From contig JAJDEJ010000007.1 of NCBI GenBank assembly GCA_029259815.1, positions 16,897 to 80,896 on the forward strand: a DNA stretch of 64,000 nt, written 5' to 3'. How positions within the stretch are numbered: position 1 is the first letter of the stretch; each line of letters begins with the position of its first letter. Positions 38,438-46,702 of the stretch are shown piece after piece. Under the pieces are notes generated by a model that was given only the letters and a program-made list of their open reading frames with translations, was not told the DNA's origin and made no database searches. This stretch comes from Planctomycetaceae bacterium (GTDB lineage Bacteria > Planctomycetota > Planctomycetia > Planctomycetales > Planctomycetaceae). The translations under genes and the position numbers were made by a program.

Positions 38438-38911
38438 ATGATTGCCCTCAACTTCGACACACAAATCAAAGGCTCTTGTGCTTTGGAGAGTCACACCGAC
38501 TGGATTGAAGTTGCTTCGATTTCGTTCGGCGTGAACCGCAGCATCCAGTTCAAGTCAGCCGGTGCAGACCGCACCACAAACGTCGCTCACTTCTCCGAAG
38601 TCAGCCTCTCGCGGCTGGTCGATATCGCCTCAGCAGACCTCTTCGCTCAGTCGGTCTCGGGTGATAGCCTCGGCAAAGCGACGCTCGACCTGATCCGGTC
38701 CGATGCGAATTCGCACAAGACCTACATGCAGATCATTCTGCACGAGCCAATCATCACCGCCTACAACATCTCGTCCGGCGGTGGCGAAACAGCGAACGAG
38801 ACGTTGACGCTCAACTTCATCAAGATCTCCGTCGAATACAACGACGAAGGTGTTGATCAGTCTCAGCAGAAGGGCTGGGACATGACCACCAGTGCCGAAC
38901 TGGCTGCCTGA
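38438..38911 (+). CDS. hcp: Type VI tube protein Hcp (TssD)
   Basis: A 157-residue Hcp. The family pattern is clear: IKGSCALESHTDWIEVASISFGVNR, then EVSLSRLVDIASADLFAQSV and KATLDLIRSDANSHKTYMQIIL. Hexamers stack into the expelled inner tube. The ATG is preceded by a strong GGAGATG site, matching the high dose of Hcp that such systems need. It is bracketed by a stem-loop upstream and a strong terminator downstream, so it can be expressed as its own short transcript. No effector extension is present. Confidence 0.95.
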   Translation: MIALNFDTQIKGSCALESHTDWIEVASISFGVNRSIQFKSAGADRTTNVAHFSEVSLSRLVDIASADLFAQSVSGDSLGKATLDLIRSDANSHKTYMQIILHEPIITAYNISSGGGETANETLTLNFIKISVEYNDEGVDQSQQKGWDMTTSAELAA

Positions 38912-38940
38912 GTCAGTCTGCGGACAATCAGACTCGCATC

Positions 38941-38980
38941 ACGAGCCTTGGAAGGCATCTTCCAGGGCTCGTTTTCATTT
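38941..38980 (+). terminator. Rho-independent terminator after hcp
   Basis: ACGAGCCTTGGAAG (38941-38954) pairs with CTTCCAGGGCTCGT (38959-38972), including one G-U pair, over a four-base loop, and is followed by a T-rich run (TTTTCATTTTC). This is 30 bases after the hcp stop. Confidence 0.8.
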
Positions 38981-39040
38981 TCAAGTTGACCACACGCTGA
39001 GGGCCGAATCTGCCGATAATACCGGAAAGGCAATGTGGCT

Positions 39041-39208
39041 CCCCTCTCCCCTTGGGGGAGAGGGACAGATTCTGAAGCGTCAGCGAAGTATCAGGGTGAG
39101 GGGACGGCGCAGGTGCGGAGACGATATCCGCAATCGTCGCCTTCCCCTCACCCTGGTTTCGGCGCTCCGCTTGAAACCGGTCCCTCTCCCCCAAGGGGAG
39201 AGGGTGAA
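39041..39208. repeat. Palindromic element between hcp and tssE
   Basis: The ends are CTCTCCCCTTGGGGGAGAG (from 39044) and CTCTCCCCCAAGGGGAGAG (to about 39203), each itself a hairpin, with GGTGAGGGGA near 39095 opposed by TCCCCTCACC near 39145. The element lies directly upstream of tssE. Confidence 0.65.
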
Positions 39209-39239
39209 AGACTTTCACCACGGACGGGGGGATGAGGCA

Positions 39240-39731
39240 ATGGGGAGAACGCAGAGTGTGCCTCCCGCCGGCTTGTTCGACCGCATGCGGCATGACTCTC
39301 GACGTGTCGAGACGCCGGATCAGTACCGGGACGCCGTCCTACTCGACCTGCAGGATCTGCTGGGAACCATTCGTCGCTGGTCGAATGCCGAGCTGATCGA
39401 GTACCAAGAAGTCAACCAGTCGGTCCTCAACTATGGCGTCTCTCCCATTACGGGACGTGTGGTCACGCGGGACTCAGCTGATGCACTCGCTCGCGAGATT
39501 CGTGAGAGCATCCTGCGCTTCGATCAGCGCTTCGATCCAGCCAGCTTTCAGGTCACAGCAACACTCGACCCTGATCGCACGCCGCTGGACGCGCTGACAC
39601 TCAGGCTCGAAGGCCATCTCCGTGGGTTTCCCAAACCTGTGCCGTTCTACGTCCGAGTCGCTGCGAACCTCGACAACGGGTTACTCGAACTGATCCCGGA
39701 GACCGCCGGTCATGACGCCACTGCTGCTTGA
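39240..39731 (+). CDS. tssE: Type VI baseplate protein TssE (gp25-like)
   Basis: A 163-residue TssE with a gpW/gp25 fold, part of the baseplate wedge. Family features are GLFDRMRHD at the start, AVLLDLQDLLGTIRR, SVLNYGVSPITGRV and IRESILRFDQRFDP. ATG 39240 is chosen because a G-rich site (GGGGGATGAGG) precedes it; the longer open frame upstream runs through the repeat and is not coding. It overlaps tssF by 20 bases, so translation is coupled with the next gene. Confidence 0.9.
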   Translation: MGRTQSVPPAGLFDRMRHDSRRVETPDQYRDAVLLDLQDLLGTIRRWSNAELIEYQEVNQSVLNYGVSPITGRVVTRDSADALAREIRESILRFDQRFDPASFQVTATLDPDRTPLDALTLRLEGHLRGFPKPVPFYVRVAANLDNGLLELIPETAGHDATAA

Positions 39732-41577
39732 TTACTACAACCGAGAGTTGCAGTACCTTCGTGAGATGGGACTGGAGTTCTCACGTCGTTATCCCAAAGT
39801 CGGTGGACAACTCGGCTTGACCGGCAGCGACTGCTCCGACCCGCACGTCGAGCGCCTGCTGGAGGGAGTCGCCTTTCTCTCGGCTCGCGTCCATCTCAAG
39901 ATCGACAGCGAGTTCCCCACGTTCGTCGACGGGCTGGTCAACCTCGTCGCCCCGCATCTGTCAGCCCCGACTCCGTCTGCCATGATAGCCCGCTTCGAGC
40001 CGGATGACGATCAAGGCTCACTCGCTGAGGGAGTGCCGGTTCCGCGAGGCACAAGCCTGCGTACTCGAGTTGAAGGCTCACGTACACTGTGTGAATTCCG
40101 CACGACTCGGGAGGTCGAACTCTGGCCCATCCAACTTCTCGGTGCCGAGTATCGATCACAGAACTCGGCACGCGCCAGTCAGATTCCTGGCTTTGGATCA
40201 GCTGGTTGCTGGATCGAACTCAACTGCAGGGTGACAGCCGGTCTACGGACGAGTGACCTGCAACTCGACAATCTCCCGGTCCAATTGAACGGCGATGTTG
40301 GTCAGGCGTGCCGACTCTATGAGTTGCTGCTCGCCGGTCGCACGCGAATCATGGTCCGTGACGATCAGGATGGAGCGACCACCATTCCCGCGCCGAACGC
40401 CTCACTTCTCCCGATCGGCTTCGATGACGCCGAGTCGCTGTTCCCCGATGATCTACGTGTCTCGCGGGGCCACCGCCTGCTTGCCGAGTACTTCTTGCTG
40501 CCCCAGAAGTTTCGATGCTTCGAGATTCGAGGATTAAATGCGGTGCTTCAGCAATTGGCGGCCGATCGCTTCACAATCCTGCTGATCTGTGAGAACGAAG
40601 ATTCTCACTTCGAAAGACGCGTCACGACACGGGACTTCGAACTTTTCTGCAGTCCTGCTGTGAACCTATTCCCCAAGCGGGCTGATCGCTGTCAGGTGAA
40701 TCCCGCCAAACGGGACTTCCATGTCCTCCCCGACCGAAGTCGCCCGACAGACTATGAAGTCTGGCATGTCTCAGATGTCATGGGGTACGTCGGCACTGAG
40801 GGAGACCGACTCCCCTTCATTCCCGCCCATGGTGTGAAGCCTCCGGTGAAACAGTTCGGCGACATGGGGCTCTACAGCCAGGAACGCCGTCCACGTGTGC
40901 CCACGTCGCAACCACAACGAAAGTCAGATATCGACGATGATGAACTTGGGACAGAGGTGTTTCTCACACTGACTGACCCGGAAGGAGGGCCGTTAACGGA
41001 TCGTCTGAAACAGATTGCAGTGAGTACGTACTGCACCAACCGTCGACTCGCGGCTCGACTCAGCACAGGAACCGATTTTGGTGTGGAGATCGCCCTTCCG
41101 GTCAAACGAATCACGGCGATTACTGGTCCCACATCGCCGCGGCCGCCGCTCGTCTTCGGTGGCCGTGATTCTGGCTGGAAGTTCCTCAGCCATCTGTCGT
41201 TGAATTACCTGAGTCTGCTCGACACGGAACAGGGCGAACATCCCGCTGCTCTGGGTGAATTGCTCCGTCTCTACGCAGACCCCGATGACCGAGCGGCACA
41301 TCGAGAGATTGAAGGTCTGACAGGGGTTCGCGCTCGACCGACGGTCGCACGACTCCCCTTGCCGGGACCGCTCGTCTACGGGCGTGGCTTGCACATCGAT
41401 ATTCACTGCAATGAAGACTGCTTTGCCGGGGGGCGCAGCTACCTGTTTGCAACCGTTCTCGAACAGTTCCTGGCGGAGTATGTCACCATTAACTCGTTCA
41501 CCCAGGCGACTCTCCACACTCAGCGAGGTGAGATTCATCAATGGCCGCCACGCACCGGACAGCACCCGACGCTCTGA
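39712..41577 (+). CDS. tssF: Type VI baseplate protein TssF
   Basis: A 621-residue TssF (ImpG/VasA) wedge protein. The N-terminus LLDYYNRELQYLREMGLEFS and the phrase DPHVERLLEGVAFLSARVHLKID are diagnostic, followed by FPTFVDGLVNLVAPHL. The C-terminus (FLAEYVTINSFTQATLHTQRG) is also typical. It works with TssE, TssG and TssK. It overlaps tssE by 20 bases and tssG by 37, in the usual order. No lesion is seen. Confidence 0.95.
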   Translation: MTPLLLDYYNRELQYLREMGLEFSRRYPKVGGQLGLTGSDCSDPHVERLLEGVAFLSARVHLKIDSEFPTFVDGLVNLVAPHLSAPTPSAMIARFEPDDDQGSLAEGVPVPRGTSLRTRVEGSRTLCEFRTTREVELWPIQLLGAEYRSQNSARASQIPGFGSAGCWIELNCRVTAGLRTSDLQLDNLPVQLNGDVGQACRLYELLLAGRTRIMVRDDQDGATTIPAPNASLLPIGFDDAESLFPDDLRVSRGHRLLAEYFLLPQKFRCFEIRGLNAVLQQLAADRFTILLICENEDSHFERRVTTRDFELFCSPAVNLFPKRADRCQVNPAKRDFHVLPDRSRPTDYEVWHVSDVMGYVGTEGDRLPFIPAHGVKPPVKQFGDMGLYSQERRPRVPTSQPQRKSDIDDDELGTEVFLTLTDPEGGPLTDRLKQIAVSTYCTNRRLAARLSTGTDFGVEIALPVKRITAITGPTSPRPPLVFGGRDSGWKFLSHLSLNYLSLLDTEQGEHPAALGELLRLYADPDDRAAHREIEGLTGVRARPTVARLPLPGPLVYGRGLHIDIHCNEDCFAGGRSYLFATVLEQFLAEYVTINSFTQATLHTQRGEIHQWPPRTGQHPTL

Positions 41578-42563
41578 CGAACCTGCACCAACGGCCTCAG
41601 GACTATGAACTCTTTCAGGCCCTGCGACTGATCGATGCAGCGCGCCCGGACCTGCCTCCACTGGGAGAAGCCGCCGGTCCGCATGACGAAGCGGTCCGTG
41701 TCGGCGTTGATCCGGCACTCGATTTCTCAGTTTCCGATCTGACAGAACGCACAGGCTCCACAGGCGGGGCCGACGACGCGTTGGAACACTTGCGACTGCA
41801 CTCACGTGGCTTCGGGCTACTAGGGCCCAATGGTCCGCTTCCACTAAGCGTCACCGAGCACATCCGGGCCTCCCTCCTGCATGAGAAGGACGCTGCACCC
41901 CTTCATTTCATCGAGATGTTGCAGCACCGGCTGATCTCGTTGTTTTACCGTGCTTATGGACAGGCCCGGGCGTCCATCCAGGCGGACCGCCCGGAGGCGG
42001 ATCGATTTGCCCTCTACCTCGGTGCATTGTTTGGCCGACATCCGGCCATCGCCGATCGAGATGCCTATCGCGACGATTCGCGTCTTTACTTCACAGGCCG
42101 CTACGCGTCTTCCACGCGGTCGGCTGAGTCGTTAGAAGCGATGCTCAGCCACGAGTTCCACGTCGAAGCGAAAGTGACACCCTTCTCGCTGAGTTGGTTG
42201 AACCTGGAGCCCGATGTCCAAACGGTCCTCGGATGCAACGAAGAGACCGCCGTATTGGGAGTCGCGGCGATCGCTGGCTCGCGCGTGCAGGATCGGCAAT
42301 GCCAGATTCACATTCGCCTCGGCCCGATGCCATTGGAACAGTTTCAACAGCTGTTGCCAGCCGGTGACGACTTCGCTCCGTTGGCGGCGATGGTCGAGGA
42401 GTTCACCCGAGGCGAACTCTTCTGTCGGGTTCAACTCGTTCTCCAGCGGGAAGAGGTTCCGTCAACGGTCCTCGGTCAACAAGGATGCCTTGGATGCGAA
42501 AGCTGGCTGGGACAAACGACAAACGGCCAAGACGCGGGCGATGCTGAGTTTACACTCTGCTGA
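41541..42563 (+). CDS. tssG: Type VI baseplate protein TssG
   Basis: A 340-residue TssG (ImpH/VasB). The start QRPQDYELFQALRLID and the family stretch FGLLGPNGPLPLSVTEHI are clear, followed by FIEMLQHRLISLFYRAY. It completes the wedge complex with TssE and TssF. It ends the core operon as read here; a GGDEF gene on the opposite strand follows 175 bases later. There is no tssH downstream. Confidence 0.95.
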   Translation: MAATHRTAPDALTNLHQRPQDYELFQALRLIDAARPDLPPLGEAAGPHDEAVRVGVDPALDFSVSDLTERTGSTGGADDALEHLRLHSRGFGLLGPNGPLPLSVTEHIRASLLHEKDAAPLHFIEMLQHRLISLFYRAYGQARASIQADRPEADRFALYLGALFGRHPAIADRDAYRDDSRLYFTGRYASSTRSAESLEAMLSHEFHVEAKVTPFSLSWLNLEPDVQTVLGCNEETAVLGVAAIAGSRVQDRQCQIHIRLGPMPLEQFQQLLPAGDDFAPLAAMVEEFTRGELFCRVQLVLQREEVPSTVLGQQGCLGCESWLGQTTNGQDAGDAEFTLC

Positions 42564-42738
42564 GCCGGTCTTCACTCGATCAAACGAAGCATCAACCAGC
42601 ATCACTGCGAGTATCACTGGCATGGCGGCAGTGCTGGAGCAATTCGAAAGTTGTTCTTCAGATGTCATGCAGGAGGGCCGATGAGCTGGCAATGGTCATT
42701 CCTCGAACAAGCTCCTGCACAGAAACCATGAATATGAT

Positions 42739-43614
42739 CTAGACACACAGCTTGTAGGCAACCGCATCCTTCTGATCACGCTTGACTTCATACATCAGAT
42801 TGTCTGCACCACGGATCATCTCGTCGACCGAGTCAGGAATGCTCTGGTAGACAATCACGCCGATGCTGAACGTCACCGGCCACTCGTTGAAGTTCGACAG
42901 GCTTGAGAGCCGCTCTCGGATCCGCTGCACGACGACCTCTGCCTCATCGCGGGTTGTTGAAGGCATCAAGATGGCGAACTCGTCTCCACCCATGCGTGCG
43001 GCAACATCGGTGGCGCGAATACCTTCCCGCATAGCGGTTCCGACTTCTTTCAACAGACGATCCCCCTCGCAGTGGCCCCTCGTATCGTTCACTTGTTTGA
43101 AGTTGTCGCAGTCGAGGTACACGACAGATACTGGTGCGCAAATTCGCTGCGCACGATTGAGTTCTCGATTGGCTTGGTCGCGAAACTCGCGGCTGTTCGC
43201 CAATCCGGTCAGACCGTCTGTACACGCCAATGCCTTCTCCCGTTCAAGCGCAGCATGGAGACGGATCAGGACGCCGATGACGACCTGAAAGAAAACAAAG
43301 TGGGTCGCAGCCGTCCACAGTTCAGCGTTTGTGATGGTGCCATGACCCAGGATCACGAAGTCATCGATCAACCACCAGGTACTGCAACCCGTCGCCAGAG
43401 AAGCCGAAAGTGTCGGCTGACCGACCCAGCAGATGACCATGATGCTGGGCAAGTAGCAGACGATCAATGGGAACTCGTCGCCGGTCAGAGAGTCGGCAAA
43501 GGCCACCACTGTCGAAACCGCGAGACATGCCATCACTGCACGAGTCCGTCTCCGACAACACGTATCAAGAACAGATTCCGCCTTTGATTGCAGTTGTGAA
43601 AGAACTGTTTGCAT
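42739..43614 (-). CDS. Membrane-bound diguanylate cyclase (GGDEF)
   Basis: A 291-residue protein with an N-terminal membrane region of about four helices (residues 27-120) and a C-terminal GGDEF domain. The active-site loop is MGGDEFAIL, preceded by RATD, an RxxD inhibitory site five residues upstream, so product inhibition is likely. It would make cyclic di-GMP, which controls attachment, motility and, in some bacteria, T6SS activity. It converges on tssG. The membrane part lacks a recognised sensor domain. A link with secretion is only positional. Confidence 0.9.
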   Translation of the reverse strand: MQTVLSQLQSKAESVLDTCCRRRTRAVMACLAVSTVVAFADSLTGDEFPLIVCYLPSIMVICWVGQPTLSASLATGCSTWWLIDDFVILGHGTITNAELWTAATHFVFFQVVIGVLIRLHAALEREKALACTDGLTGLANSREFRDQANRELNRAQRICAPVSVVYLDCDNFKQVNDTRGHCEGDRLLKEVGTAMREGIRATDVAARMGGDEFAILMPSTTRDEAEVVVQRIRERLSSLSNFNEWPVTFSIGVIVYQSIPDSVDEMIRGADNLMYEVKRDQKDAVAYKLCV

Positions 43615-43919
43615 CGATCCTGACAGTTATCGGGGAGCGAGAAGTCGTACACTGGGGACGTCTCGTAAACATAGGCCATGAAGTGGCCACGCAATGTATT
43701 CGAGGAGAAATCAGGTTCAACAACGTGTGAAGACAGCAGGCTCACGATGTATGTCTTCCTCATCGTCTCACAAGGCGCTTGACGGAGTAAGAGTCGGTAC
43801 GAATCGTGTTGATTGTCGGCAGAGAAGCAAACAGCGGGAATATGTGAGATGAGCGTCTTAACAAAGAGTGCCGTCTACACATTCCTCTGCGATCGCAAAA
43901 GAGAATGGTGCGCCACGCA
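43615..43919. other. Intergenic region between the GGDEF and RidA-like genes
   Basis: About 305 bases with no convincing gene, repeat or terminator. It should hold the promoter of the minus-strand GGDEF gene, but no reliable elements were assigned. Confidence 0.4.
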
Positions 43920-45125
43920 CTATTCAGCCGGGGCAGCGACCATATCGACCGTGATGCCCCGATTCACATGTCCTACACCGTAGACCATGGCCTTGGACGC
44001 CGCTGGTGGACGCTCGGGATCGTAATACTCGGGACGGAGTTTGTTCAGCTGCCCACTCGGCTCGGCATCGGAGACATAGTACGTCGCCTTGGCGAGGTGC
44101 CGCAGGTCGGAGCCGGATTGGGTGAGGATGGTGTCCAACTGTGAGAAGATCGATCGCACCTGCTGTTCGCCGTCGCCGGCTTTCTCGGCAGACAGACCGG
44201 AGATGTAGAGGCGATGGTTGCCATGAATGCGAGTCGCCCGGCAGTAAACAGGAGACTTGCTCAACCAGGGGAGCCAGTGGTAGGTGACGCTGTCTTCTGA
44301 CTCGACAGGCGGTGCCCAGGCGATCAGTTCGATCTCGATCGGCTGCTTCTCTGAAGAGATCCATTCGACGTGCGAGACGGGCGGGATCATGGCCTCGCCG
44401 AAGAACTCTGCAATCTGCTCGTTGACGACGTCGATCTGGCGCATCGGTTGCAGGAAGCACTTGAGGCTTACAATGTGATCGCGACTCAGGTCGAGATGCT
44501 CCAGCGTCCGCAGCAATCCATCGAGTGTCGCTCGGGTGGCCGTGGGCAGATCGCCTTGCTCGGCCTGACCAGAGACGTAGAGGACGTCACCTCTGGGAAG
44601 TACGGTCGCATGTGACTGTCGGGCGTCGTCTCCCAGCAGTTTGAGATGACGATGCGTCGGCGTGATGGCCTGCTGATCATCGCGCTGCGCAAAGACGGCA
44701 TCCATCGCCACGTGGCTTTGGGGCTGCGGAAGTGCGGTCGTCACAAACGTGATGGCTGGTTCGGCACCCTCTTCGTTCCACTCTGACAACTGCTGAGCGA
44801 CAACATCCCCGACATTTGTTTCCGACACGTAGACGTTGAGTTTCACCACATCGGACCGATGACTGTCAAAGGCGTCGATCGCCTGGTCGAGTTGACTGAG
44901 CACTGATTTGACTTGTGCCTCGACCGTATCACCGACATCGTCAGCGGGAACGAGTTGCGTCGTATGCACCAACGCGGCGTCCTCCACGAGCACGGCGGAT
45001 GACATCGAATTCGAGTCACCTGCACCAAATCGCTTCATAACAAATTTGTCGTCCGCTCCGGCCTGTGTTGTCACGAGAAGTCCCAGCAGAAAGGAGAACG
45101 TGAGCAGGCGAGTGATTCGATTCAT
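43920..45125 (-). CDS. Secreted protein with three RidA/YjgF-like domains
   Basis: A 401-residue exported protein. A signal peptide (TRLLTFSFLLGLLVTTQAGA) is followed by three Rid-like (YjgF/YER057c) domains: VSSVLSQLDQAIDAF-type helices near residues 70-95; GDVLYVSGQAEQGD and LDGLLRTLEHLDLSRDHIV near 190-235; and NHRLYISGLSAEKAGD and SIFSQLDTILTQSG near 310-350. Typical RidA deaminates reactive enamines in the cytoplasm as a trimer of single domains; a secreted tandem form is unusual. ATG 45125 is chosen for the clean signal peptide rather than GTG 45164. It is 31 bases downstream of a DUF1501 gene and is probably in the same operon. Confidence 0.8.
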   Translation of the reverse strand: MNRITRLLTFSFLLGLLVTTQAGADDKFVMKRFGAGDSNSMSSAVLVEDAALVHTTQLVPADDVGDTVEAQVKSVLSQLDQAIDAFDSHRSDVVKLNVYVSETNVGDVVAQQLSEWNEEGAEPAITFVTTALPQPQSHVAMDAVFAQRDDQQAITPTHRHLKLLGDDARQSHATVLPRGDVLYVSGQAEQGDLPTATRATLDGLLRTLEHLDLSRDHIVSLKCFLQPMRQIDVVNEQIAEFFGEAMIPPVSHVEWISSEKQPIEIELIAWAPPVESEDSVTYHWLPWLSKSPVYCRATRIHGNHRLYISGLSAEKAGDGEQQVRSIFSQLDTILTQSGSDLRHLAKATYYVSDAEPSGQLNKLRPEYYDPERPPAASKAMVYGVGHVNRGITVDMVAAPAE

Positions 45126-45156
45126 GGTTTTGGCAGAGAGTGATTGGGGAAAAGTC

Positions 45157-46581
45157 TCAACCAAAGTTCACGACACGTCCGGTCGAGAGACGTTGGCGAA
45201 TTTGCAGAAAGCCGTCGTCGTATTCCTGCAACTGGTCGACCCCGAGGTGTTGAAAGATCGTTGCTGAAAGGTCGGCGGGAGTCACGGCGTTGTCGGCGAC
45301 GTAACCGCCGTTGGGGGTCGTCGAGCCATACACCTGACCGCCGCTCACCCCCCCACCGGCGACGAGAGCTGTGAACGCGTGAGGCCAATGATCGCGGCCA
45401 GTGGGTTCGGTCATGCCGTTCTGCGTAATGAGGCCGATCTTTGGGGTGCGACCGAATTCACCCAACGCGACCACGAGTGTGGACTCCAACAGACCCCGTT
45501 GATCAAGGTCGGCAAGGAACGTCGACATGGCGCGGTCGAATGGTGGGCAAAGGTTGTCCTTCAACTTGGCGAAATTGTCGTGATGCGTGTCCCAGTGCGG
45601 CGAGACTTTGTCGTTCCGGGTGTCATCGTCCCAGTTGACCGTGACCAGTGACACGTCCGCCTCGACGAGACGTCGTGCCATCAAGAGGCTTTGACCGAAC
45701 TTCGTCATGCCGTACTGGTCCCTGAGCGACTTTGCTTCACCAGTGAGGTCCAGTACGCCCGCAGCCTCTGTGCGTTCGACGAGGGACGCGGCCGATTGGA
45801 AATTGCTCTCGGTGACCTGTGTTTGCTGTGTCGCTCGCGGATCGTCCTCGCCGAACGAGGCGATGCGACTCCGGAGGTCGAGACGTCGTTGGAAACGCGA
45901 GCGGCTGATGTTGTCGGGCAGTCGCAGGGCGTCCATGCGGAAGTCGGGAGACGTGAAGTCGCCTTCGACGAGAAACGGATCGAAGTGATCGCCCATCCTT
46001 CCGCCCGTCTGTCCGGCGATGCGGCGGTCCTGTCCCACGAACTGTGTGTACCACGGCAGCACGACCGAGTGGGGCAACCCGCCCTGCGGCTCGCCGTAGC
46101 GATGCACAATTGACGCAATCGACGGCCAGTCTTCCTCCCGAGCCTGATCCGTCACCGGCGCACCGAAGTAGGGGCGACCCGAGTAGATCTCGCTGCACGC
46201 CGGTCCATGCACGGGCATCTGATGCGTCATCGAGCGCAAGAGACAGAGCTTATCGAGTTGTTGAGACAGCAGCGGCAAATGCTCACTGATCGTGATGCCG
46301 GGGACGTTCGTGGCGATGGGGCTGAACTCACCGCGAACCTCCGCAGGAGCATCCGGCTTCATGTCCCAGAGGTCAATGTGTGACGGACCACCGAACAGAA
46401 AGATGAACACACACGATTTGGCCTTCGGCGTCGAACGTGAGACATCAGCGGCTCGCAGTCGATTCACCCAAGCCGCATGCAGACCGCCCAGAGAGAGTCC
46501 AACGCCTCGACCGAGGAGGCTGCGACGCGACAGGTGGTCAGGGTGGCTGGCCAAGATGTTAGACCCCAGTTCGGGTGGCAC
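45157..46581 (-). CDS. DUF1501 family exported protein
   Basis: A 474-residue DUF1501 protein with a Tat-like leader (LSRRSLLGRGVGLSLGG). Hallmarks are FGGPSHIDLWDMKPDAP near 65, LLMARRLVEADVSLVTV near 300, LGEFGRTP near 380 and GRDHWPHAF near 400. The annotated start is GTG 46581, which lies inside a palindromic repeat; the only other candidate is a TTG about nine codons later. It is followed by the RidA-like gene and preceded by a further DUF1501 gene, all on the minus strand. No DUF1549/DUF1553 partner adjoins it. Its activity is unknown. Confidence 0.88.
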   Translation of the reverse strand: MPPELGSNILASHPDHLSRRSLLGRGVGLSLGGLHAAWVNRLRAADVSRSTPKAKSCVFIFLFGGPSHIDLWDMKPDAPAEVRGEFSPIATNVPGITISEHLPLLSQQLDKLCLLRSMTHQMPVHGPACSEIYSGRPYFGAPVTDQAREEDWPSIASIVHRYGEPQGGLPHSVVLPWYTQFVGQDRRIAGQTGGRMGDHFDPFLVEGDFTSPDFRMDALRLPDNISRSRFQRRLDLRSRIASFGEDDPRATQQTQVTESNFQSAASLVERTEAAGVLDLTGEAKSLRDQYGMTKFGQSLLMARRLVEADVSLVTVNWDDDTRNDKVSPHWDTHHDNFAKLKDNLCPPFDRAMSTFLADLDQRGLLESTLVVALGEFGRTPKIGLITQNGMTEPTGRDHWPHAFTALVAGGGVSGGQVYGSTTPNGGYVADNAVTPADLSATIFQHLGVDQLQEYDDGFLQIRQRLSTGRVVNFG

Positions 46582-46680
46582 GCCCTGACGTCAGGAAGGG
46601 CGTGGCGAATGGTGCTTGCACTCTCGATCCCTGTTTCCGCGCTCGCCACGCCCGTCCCGTTGGTCATGGCGTGCCACCCT
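46573..46680. repeat. Palindromic repeat spanning a DUF1501 start codon
   Basis: The ends GGGTGGCACGCC (from 46573) and GGCGTGCCACCC (to 46679) are inverted, and an inner pair GGGCGTGGCGA and TCGCCACGCCC lies within them. The minus-strand GTG start of the 45157-46581 gene is in the left arm. Confidence 0.65.
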
Positions 46681-46702
46681 TGTTTCAGTGCAGGTGAACA
46701 CT

